Assembly (NCBI GenBank): GCA_003241055.1
Contig: QFOD01000012.1
Span: forward strand, 62,001-126,000
Direction: 5' to 3'
Origin: Roseateles depolymerans
GTDB lineage: Bacteria; Pseudomonadota; Gammaproteobacteria; Burkholderiales; Burkholderiaceae_C
DNA: 64,000 bases
The stretch's first letter is position 1. The number at the start of each line of letters is the position of its first letter. Below are positions 58,236-64,000 of this stretch, one piece after another. Under the pieces are notes generated by a model. The model worked only from the letters and a program-made list of their open reading frames with translations, did not search any database and was not told the DNA's origin. The position numbers and the translations under genes are program-made.

Positions 58236-60740
58236 ATGACCGGTCGAGCCGACGCCGCCGAGCCTACGCCCGCGCCCCGCGCGTGGGCGCTGGCCGTGGG
58301 CGTGTGCGTGCTCGCCGCGCTGGGGATGCTGGCGGGGCTCACGTTGCCGCGCCTGCCCTTGTTTGCCGACGGCCTCGTCGACCATGCCACCGTCCACCTG
58401 CTGCTGGAGATGTTCTCCGTGGTGGTGTCGGCCCTGGTGGTGGCCATGGCCTGGCACACGCTGAGCCGCCGTGGCGAGAGCATGGCCAAGCTGCTGATGA
58501 CGGGCTTTGCCGCCGTGGCGCTGCTGGACATGCTGCATGCCATCAGCTACGCCGGCATGCCCGCCTTCTTCACGCCCAGCAGCACCTCCAAGGCCGTGTT
58601 CTTCTGGCTGTGCGCGCGTGTCATTGAGGTGGTGACGGTGTTGCTGGTGGCCGCCCGCGTGCGCGCGCCGGGCCCGCGGCTGGCCTGGCTGGCCGGCAGC
58701 GGCGTGCTGGTGGCGTTGTGCTTCTACGTGGGCAGCTTCCGGCTCGACGAACTGCCGGCCACCTATGTGCCGGGCATCGGGCTGACGCCGCTGAAGATCC
58801 GCATCGAATACGCCATCGTCGCGGCCAATCTGCTGGCCTCGGCCTGGTTGTTCCGGCGTGCGCGCCGGGAGCGCCAGGTGCGGCTGCTGTGGATGGCGAC
58901 GGCCAGCTTCGTGATGGGCGTGGGCGAGCTGGCCTACACCACCTATTTCGCCCCCAGCGACTTCCTGAACATGTTCGGGCATGTCTACAAGGTCGTCGCC
59001 TTCGTCTACATCTACCACGCGACCTTTGCCGCCAGCGTGGGCGAGCCCTATCTGCTGCTGCTGCGCGCCGAGCGCCAGCTGCGCCAGCAAAAGGGCGAGC
59101 TCAACGACATCCTGCGCAACGTGCCTGCGGCCATCGTGCGGCTGGATGCGCAGCTGCGCTTCCTGTACGTGAACCCGGCGTTCGAGCGTCGCATGGGCCT
59201 GCCCGCGGCGCTGTTCGCCGGCACCGAGCTGGACGGGCTGTTCCACGAAGACTGGCGGCTGCACCTGGGCCGCGGCGCGCGCCAGGCGCTGGAGGGCCAG
59301 CGCGTGGATTTTGAGTTCGAGGCGCGGCGCTCGGATGGCGAGACCGAGTACACCATCGCCGGCATCGCGCCCGAGCGTGACGAAGCCGGGCGCATCGTCG
59401 GCGTGCTGGCGATCTTCACGGATGCGACCGAGCGCCGCCGTGCCGAGCAGGCCGCGCAGCAGGCGGCGCTGTTCGATGCGCTGACCGGCCTGCCCAACCG
59501 CCGCCTGATGCAGGACCGCCTGCACCAGGTGCTTGCGCAGGCGGCCCGCAGCCGGGCGCACGGCGCACTGATGCTGCTCGACCTGGACCACTTCCAGCAG
59601 ATCAACGACACGCTGGGCCATGAGCTGGGCGACGCGCTGCTGCACCAGGCCGGCGAGCGCCTGCGCGGCTGCATCCGCCACAGCGACACGGTGGCCCGCA
59701 TGGGCGGCGACGAATTCGTCGTCGTGCTGGCCGAGCTGGGGCAGGATGCCGACGCCGCGCTGGCGGTGGCGGCCTCGGTGGCCGAGAAGATCCGCCTCGC
59801 ACTGGCCGAGCCCTTCCCGTTCGACGGGCTGCAGGTCGACATCTCGGCCAGCCTCGGGCTCGTGACCTTCCATGGCGAGCAGGTCAGCGAGGAGGAGCTG
59901 CTGAAGCGGGCCGACATGGCGCTCTACCGCGCCAAGGAGCTGGGCCGCAACCGCGTGCACCACTTCGACCCGACGCTGCAGACCCAGACGCTGGAGCGCG
60001 CCCAGCTGCTGAACGATCTCAAGCGCGCGGTGGCCCGTGATGAACTGCGGCTGTACTACCAGCCGGTGGTCGGCGCCGGCGGCGGCCTGCTGGGCTACGA
60101 GGTGCTGCTGCGCTGGCAGCACCCGGAGCGCGGCCTGGTGTCGCCGCTGGAGTTCATTCCGCTGGCGGAGCAGTCGGGGCTGATCTTCCCCATCGGCCAA
60201 TGGGTGCTGCAGCGGGCCTGCGAGCAGCTCCATGCCTGGCGCGACGACCCCGAGCGCGCGGGGCTGACGCTGGCCGTCAACGTCAGCGCGCGTCAGTTCA
60301 AGGACCCGGCCTTCGTGGCCACCGTCGCCGACGCACTGCAGACCAGCGGGGCGGACCCACGCTGCCTGCGCCTGGAGCTGACCGAGAGCATGCTGCACAG
60401 CGACCTGGACGAGACCATCGCGCGCATGGAGGCTCTGCAGCAGTTGGGCGTGCGCTTCTCGCTGGACGACTTCGGCACGGGCTACTCGTCGCTGAGCTAT
60501 CTGAAGCGCCTGCCGCTGGACCAGCTCAAGATCGACCGCAGCTTCGTGCAGGACCTGCCCGACGACGCCAACGACGCGGCCATCGCCCGCACCATCCTGG
60601 CCCTGGCGTCGTCGATGGGGCTGGGCGTCGTCGCCGAAGGCGTGGAGACGCCCGAGCAGTACGAGTTCCTGATGGCCGAGGGTTGCCGCGGCTTCCAGGG
60701 CTACTACTTCGGCCGGCCGGCGCCGCTGCTGGCGGCCTGA
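58236..60740 (+). CDS. MASE3-PAS-GGDEF-EAL cyclic-di-GMP protein
   Basis: 834 residues from ATG 58236 with GGGAG ahead. An N-terminal MASE3 membrane sensor (about 12-250, eight helices, LLEMFSVVVSALV, LLDMLHAISYAGMPAFF), PAS (about 270-390), GGDEF domain with an intact MGGDEFVV and an upstream LDHFQQINDTLGHELGD, and EAL domain with YEVLLRW, ELTES, DDFGTGYSS and an LKIDRSFV block. Both catalytic sites look complete (EVL instead of EAL is common), so it could make and break c-di-GMP. A single gene at the inner membrane. Confidence 0.93.
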   Translation: MTGRADAAEPTPAPRAWALAVGVCVLAALGMLAGLTLPRLPLFADGLVDHATVHLLLEMFSVVVSALVVAMAWHTLSRRGESMAKLLMTGFAAVALLDMLHAISYAGMPAFFTPSSTSKAVFFWLCARVIEVVTVLLVAARVRAPGPRLAWLAGSGVLVALCFYVGSFRLDELPATYVPGIGLTPLKIRIEYAIVAANLLASAWLFRRARRERQVRLLWMATASFVMGVGELAYTTYFAPSDFLNMFGHVYKVVAFVYIYHATFAASVGEPYLLLLRAERQLRQQKGELNDILRNVPAAIVRLDAQLRFLYVNPAFERRMGLPAALFAGTELDGLFHEDWRLHLGRGARQALEGQRVDFEFEARRSDGETEYTIAGIAPERDEAGRIVGVLAIFTDATERRRAEQAAQQAALFDALTGLPNRRLMQDRLHQVLAQAARSRAHGALMLLDLDHFQQINDTLGHELGDALLHQAGERLRGCIRHSDTVARMGGDEFVVVLAELGQDADAALAVAASVAEKIRLALAEPFPFDGLQVDISASLGLVTFHGEQVSEEELLKRADMALYRAKELGRNRVHHFDPTLQTQTLERAQLLNDLKRAVARDELRLYYQPVVGAGGGLLGYEVLLRWQHPERGLVSPLEFIPLAEQSGLIFPIGQWVLQRACEQLHAWRDDPERAGLTLAVNVSARQFKDPAFVATVADALQTSGADPRCLRLELTESMLHSDLDETIARMEALQQLGVRFSLDDFGTGYSSLSYLKRLPLDQLKIDRSFVQDLPDDANDAAIARTILALASSMGLGVVAEGVETPEQYEFLMAEGCRGFQGYYFGRPAPLLAA

Positions 60741-60761
60741 GCCGGGCCGACCGGGCCGGTG

Positions 60762-61550
60762 TCAGCCGCGCCGGCGGCGCAGCGCGCCCAGCACCAGACC
60801 GGCGCCCAGCAGCAACGCGCTGCCGGGTTCGGGTACGGCGCTGATGCTGAGGTTGTTGAGGCCGATGATCTGGTCGGGCGAGGTCTGGCGGGCGTTGTCG
60901 TCCACCCAGCGCAGCCAGAAGGTCTGGCCGGCCGCCAGCGGTGCCGACAGGCTCACCAGCGTGGGGGCGAAGCTGCTGACGCCGACCGTGTTGGGCAGGT
61001 TGTCGGCCGTCGGGTTCAGGGCCTCGACATTGCTCCAGCTGGCGCCGTCCAGGCTGTAGAACAGCCAGTAGCCCGGCAGTTCGTTGGCGGTGGCGGTGCT
61101 GGTGTAGCGCACCGTGTCGTAGCCGATCAGCAGCTGGTCGATGCTCTGCCCGGTGGTGTTGGTCAGCGCCAGCTGCAGTGCGGCGCCGCTGACCGTGGTG
61201 GGCGAGGTGGCGAGTACGCGGTCGCCGGTCGCGTCGGCGCTGAGGGCGGCGTTGAACCCGTTGTTGTTGGTGCCGCTGGGCAGGGTCACGGCGCTCAGAG
61301 TGCCACTGGTGGCCACCAGGGTGGCGACGCTGTTGGCGCCCATCGCCGGGATGCTGGTGGTCCAGCTCGAGTTGCTGGTGCCGCTGTTGCCGGTCAGCAC
61401 GGTCCAGCCGGTCGGCGGTGCGCTGCCGCTGGTGCCCATGGCATCGAAGTCCTGCTGATAGCCGGTGCTGCCCAGGTCGGCAGCCAGGGCGGAGGCGCTG
61501 GCCAGGGCCAGCAGGCTGAACAGGGCGGGGGCGGCGAGAAGGTGCTTCAT
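60762..61550 (-). CDS. PEP-CTERM sorted extracellular protein
   Basis: 262 residues. A signal peptide (1-24), a beta-rich body with YQQDFDAMGTSG and YWLFYSLDGASWSNVEALN (choice-of-anchor type) and a C-terminal PEP-CTERM tail VPEP, hydrophobic helix and RRRRG. It is likely exported and processed by an exosortase, to a role outside the cell with exopolysaccharide. No enzyme motif is visible. Convergent with the GGDEF-EAL gene. Confidence 0.88.
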   Translation of the reverse strand: MKHLLAAPALFSLLALASASALAADLGSTGYQQDFDAMGTSGSAPPTGWTVLTGNSGTSNSSWTTSIPAMGANSVATLVATSGTLSAVTLPSGTNNNGFNAALSADATGDRVLATSPTTVSGAALQLALTNTTGQSIDQLLIGYDTVRYTSTATANELPGYWLFYSLDGASWSNVEALNPTADNLPNTVGVSSFAPTLVSLSAPLAAGQTFWLRWVDDNARQTSPDQIIGLNNLSISAVPEPGSALLLGAGLVLGALRRRRG

Positions 61551-61615
61551 GGGGCGCTCGGTCGGCTGAGGTGGCGCGATTGCAAGCGCTCCGGATGACC
61601 ACCACGTGTCGGCGC

Positions 61616-61647
61616 GCGCCTGCCCCCGCGTTCACGGGGGCAGGCGC
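61616..61647. terminator. Strong hairpin between the PEP-CTERM and MFS genes
   Basis: Perfect 13-bp stem GCGCCTGCCCCCG/CGGGGGCAGGCGC with a six-base loop. It lies 11 bp after the MFS stop on the minus strand. There is no U-tract, so termination strength is uncertain. Confidence 0.6.
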
Positions 61648-61658
61648 TGCCGGGGGCG

Positions 61659-62924
61659 TCAGGCGGCTGTCTCGCCGACGTAGCGGATGCGCCGTATCGG
61701 CGTGAACAGTGCCCCCAGCGCCACCACGGCCAGCAGGCACAGCGCGGCGGCGGTGAAGAGCTGGCCCACGTCCAGCACGCGCAGCGCCGCGCCGGCGGCG
61801 GCCGAGGCCAGCGGGGCCAGACCCATCACGATGAACATGAACAGCGCCATGCTGCGGCCGAGCATCTCGGGGGCGATGCGACGCTGCAGCCAGCTGTAGA
61901 CCGCCACCATCACGAAGCCGCCCATGGCCCCCAGCGGCAGCAGCAGTGCCGCGCCCTGCCAGGCCGAGTGCACATGGCCGAACAGCAGGAACACGCCACC
62001 GGCGCAGGCGTCGATCAGCAGTACGGTGCCGCCCAGCGTGGCCAGGCGCCAGCGCGGCTTCAGACCCGACACCGCCATGCCGGCCAGCGAGCCCAGGCCG
62101 TGGGCGGCCAGCATCGCGCCCAGCGCGCTGGCCCCGCCCGGCAGGCGTTCGGCCGCCAGCACCGGCAGCGCCACCTGGATGGGGCCGCCGACGAAGAAGG
62201 CGATCGCGGCGAAATAGCCGAACAGCGCGCGCAGCTCGCGGTCCTGCCAGCAGGCGCGCAGCGACTCCAGGATGGCCGCGCCCACGGGCTGCGCCGTGCG
62301 GGCGGCGGGTGTGGTGGTCTGCACGCGGGACAGGGTCCAGGCCGAGATGGCAAAGCTCAGCGCATCGAAGCCGAAGGCCAGTGCCAGGCCGGGGCGGCCC
62401 AGGTCCGGCGCGCCGCCCGCGCTGACCAGCAGGCCGGCCAGCACCGGCCCCAGCAGCAGCACGATCTGGCGCACGCCCATCAGCGCGCCGTTGGCCGGTT
62501 GCAGCAGCGCGGGCGGCACCGCCTGCGGCAGGATGGCGCTGGCGGCGGGGTAGCTGAAGGCGGTGGCCAGGCCAATGAGCAGCGTCAGCACATAGACCCC
62601 GGGCAGCGTGATGCGGCCGCTCGCCACCAGCGCGGCCAGAACACCCAGCAGCGCGAAGTTCAGCCACTTGGTCAGCCACAGCACCTGTTTGGGCGAGTGC
62701 CGGTCCGCCAGTGCGCCGCCCACCAGGATGAAGACCGCGCGCGGCAGGCTGCCCAGCGCCAGCACCGTGCCCAGCACCAGCGGGTCGTGGCTCAGCGACA
62801 GCACCAGCCAGGGCAGGGCCAGCAGTGTGAACTGGTCGCCCAGCGCGCTCAGCAGGCCTCCGCCGATCAGCCAGCGGAAGTTGCGGTTGCGGAACAGTTC
62901 GCGGCGGGTGTCAGGGCTGTTCAT
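61659..62924 (-). CDS. MFS transporter (MFS_3, exporter type)
   Basis: 421 residues with about 12 membrane segments. The N-terminal FRNRNFRWLIGGGLLSALGD, the LADRHSPKQVL loop and the later TPIRRIR end fit the enterobactin-exporter-like MFS_3 group, often used for siderophore or drug export. Its start overlaps the 3' end of the upstream MerR gene by 14 bp, so the regulator and exporter form one unit. The substrate is unknown. Confidence 0.88.
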   Translation of the reverse strand: MNSPDTRRELFRNRNFRWLIGGGLLSALGDQFTLLALPWLVLSLSHDPLVLGTVLALGSLPRAVFILVGGALADRHSPKQVLWLTKWLNFALLGVLAALVASGRITLPGVYVLTLLIGLATAFSYPAASAILPQAVPPALLQPANGALMGVRQIVLLLGPVLAGLLVSAGGAPDLGRPGLALAFGFDALSFAISAWTLSRVQTTTPAARTAQPVGAAILESLRACWQDRELRALFGYFAAIAFFVGGPIQVALPVLAAERLPGGASALGAMLAAHGLGSLAGMAVSGLKPRWRLATLGGTVLLIDACAGGVFLLFGHVHSAWQGAALLLPLGAMGGFVMVAVYSWLQRRIAPEMLGRSMALFMFIVMGLAPLASAAAGAALRVLDVGQLFTAAALCLLAVVALGALFTPIRRIRYVGETAA

Positions 62925-63684
62925 CGGGGGCTCCTGGCGTGTTCAGCTCGGGCAGCGTGTCGCGCGAGCGGCGCAGATAGGCCATCAGCTCGGGCGAGAT
63001 GCCGGACTGGCGCGCGATCTCGGGTTCCTGCTCGTACATGCGCTGCACATGGGCGCTCATGCCCTCGGGCACCAGCTCCATGAAGCGCTGCTGCAGTGCG
63101 CGCCAGCGCCGCACGATCTGCTGCACCGCGGGGGCGGCCGGGTCGGTGCCGGCGTCCAGCGCGGCCTGGGCCTGGCGGATCAGCTGCGGCCATTCGGCTT
63201 CCACCGCGTCGCGCTCGGCCTCGGGCAGGGCCTCCCAGCGGCGCCGCATCGCGCGCAGTTGTTCGGGGCTGAAGTGGCGCTCCTGCACGCGGCGCAGCGC
63301 CATCACGTCCAGCAGCACCTGCACCGCGTCGCCGCCGTCGCCCTGGAACTGCAGGCGCCTGGCGGCATTGCGCAGCGTCTGCAGCAGGTGTTCGCGGGTC
63401 AGCAGCTCGGCCTCGAGCTGGGTGATCTGCGTGGCCAGCAGCTCGGCCAGCGGCGGCGGGGCCTGGCTGTCCAGCAGCGGCACGATGTCTTTCAGCGCCA
63501 GCCCGGCGTCGCGCAGCGCCAGCACGCGGTGCAGCCGCAGCACGTCGGCCTCGCCGTAGCGGCGGTAGCCGGCCTCGCTGCGGCCCGAGGGGCGCAGCAG
63601 GCCCAGCTGCTCGTAGTGGTGCAGCGTGCGCACGGTCAGGCCTGCGCGCTTTGCCAGCTCTCCGACGGTGTAGGGCCCGTTCAC
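62911..63684 (-). CDS. MerR-family regulator with TipAS-like C-terminal region, 5' end inside a palindromic element
   Basis: 257 residues from GTG 63684. Helix-turn-helix YTVGELAKRAGLTVRTLHHYE (about 4-24), the second helix GYRRYGEADVLRLHRVL, then a long all-helical C-terminal part (about 80-257), like TipA-type drug-sensing regulators. It overlaps the MFS gene, which it probably controls. The GTG lies within the arm of the nested palindrome, and an in-frame ATG at 63855 would add 57 residues encoded by that element. A MerR-type operator is 300 bp upstream, far from this start. Confidence 0.8.
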   Translation of the reverse strand: MNGPYTVGELAKRAGLTVRTLHHYEQLGLLRPSGRSEAGYRRYGEADVLRLHRVLALRDAGLALKDIVPLLDSQAPPPLAELLATQITQLEAELLTREHLLQTLRNAARRLQFQGDGGDAVQVLLDVMALRRVQERHFSPEQLRAMRRRWEALPEAERDAVEAEWPQLIRQAQAALDAGTDPAAPAVQQIVRRWRALQQRFMELVPEGMSAHVQRMYEQEPEIARQSGISPELMAYLRRSRDTLPELNTPGAPDEQP

Positions 63685-63936
63685 CCGACGGCAGCAGGTC
63701 GCGTTGTGACCAGAATGCCCGCGCGCAAGGCGCGAAACGAAGCTTGGGTAGGCCCCAAGCGAGGCTTCGCAACGCTGCGCGCGGGCATTCTGGCCACAAC
63801 CCGAAGGGAAGGCCGGTCGCCAGCGGCCACTCGGCGTTGCACCGCTTGCCTGCATATCAATGCAGGCGGCGCGCTGCGCCTTGATTGGCCGCTGGCGGCC
63901 GGCCTTCGCGGCCTACTGCCGTCGGGTGAACAGGCC
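63674..63936. repeat. Nested palindromic element (three-way inverted repeat, 263 bp)
   Basis: Three inverted repeats nest: outer arms 63674-63698 and 63912-63936 (23 of 25 matches); inner pair B 63703-63727 and 63776-63800 (24 of 25), itself enclosing GCTTGGG/CCCAAGC (63742-63760); inner pair C 63808-63829 and 63886-63907 (21 of 22), enclosing GCCTGCAT/ATGCAGGC (63848-63867). As RNA or single-stranded DNA this makes a cruciform-like three-way fold. GGGCC-like bases border both ends. No transposase is present. The right arm resembles 13891-13917. Confidence 0.8.
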
Positions 63937-63980
63937 CTGGTCCATGTCCAGCCCGTGATGACGACGGGCCGGATCATGAA

Positions 63981-63999
63981 CCCTGACGTCACGTCAGGG
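63981..63999. promoter_or_regulatory. MerR-type operator CCCTGACGTCACGTCAGGG
   Basis: A perfect 9-1-9 palindrome at the window end with the TGACGT/ACGTCA core, like the LiuR-type site at 23112. It would suit the drug-sensing MerR regulator encoded at 62911. An ATG at 63945 on the minus strand, 36 bp away, may be that gene's original start. The promoter itself is cut by the edge. Confidence 0.6.
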
Positions 64000-64000
64000 T

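Noticed and set aside
1..64000. tRNA, rRNA, CRISPR or prophage
   Set aside because: No T-loop/acceptor pattern, no rRNA sequence, no regular direct repeats with spacers and no phage structural genes were recognised on either strand; a covariance-model scan could still find a tRNA I missed.

Overview
The window is 64 kb of very GC-rich, gene-dense chromosome from a betaproteobacterium, most likely Burkholderiales of the Roseateles/Rubrivivax/Leptothrix/Ideonella type. The clues are the order corC-lnt-glyQ-glyS-gmhB-plsC-ygjP, the cobW-dksA-STAS-hslV-hslU block, the fused LivM-LivG transporter protein, two PEP-CTERM sorted proteins and many two-component and chemotaxis genes. I saw no rRNA, tRNA, CRISPR array, prophage or complete insertion sequence.

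Layout. 1-3.6 kb: a hybrid histidine kinase (cut by the window edge), a small receiver protein coupled to it, and a divergent OmpR-type regulator. 3.6-7.4 kb: a YbdK ligase, a Na+/H+-type antiporter and a small membrane protein facing a MarR regulator, then Pal. 7.8-10.1 kb: a CheW-like protein and a chemoreceptor. 10.2-13.9 kb: a branched-chain amino acid type ABC transporter without its binding protein. 13.9-24.2 kb: accessory metabolic genes with their own regulators (SDR and AhpD-like enzymes with a LysR, a secreted esterase, pirin and azoreductase with a LysR, a PEP-CTERM lipase-like protein, a TonB-like protein, and a LiuR-like MerR facing a metallo-beta-lactamase-fold hydrolase). 24.4-38.1 kb: housekeeping genes in two divergent blocks. 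38.2-44.3 kb: a Ser/Thr kinase overlapping a potassium channel, coaX, and a chemoreceptor gene broken by an amber codon. 44.3-52.3 kb: a nitrogen-regulated cluster. 52.3-58.1 kb: a DctPQM TRAP transporter with its DctSR two-component system. 58.2-64 kb: a MASE3-GGDEF-EAL protein, a second PEP-CTERM protein, an MFS exporter and a MerR regulator whose 5' end runs into a roughly 260-bp nested palindrome.

The strongest signal lies at 44-52 kb. A NarK/NasA-type transporter has a perfectly spaced sigma-54 promoter. It is followed at once by two hairpins carrying the same AAAGGC hexaloop (A1, G4), which is the dual-hexaloop RNA target of ANTAR antiterminators, and the next gene upstream encodes a NasT-like ANTAR protein. 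A second sigma-54 promoter with an NtrC-like site drives a secreted PilJ-domain protein that carries a NarX-like P-box motif. This gene is divergent from a PP2C phosphatase/Ser-Thr kinase fusion. No nitrate or nitrite reductase and no NasS are present here, so the window appears to hold the sensing, uptake and control part of nitrate assimilation, with an unrelated dioxygenase/two-component operon set between.

Most gene calls rest on recognisable family motifs read by eye. No database search was run, and promoters and operators are pattern matches only.
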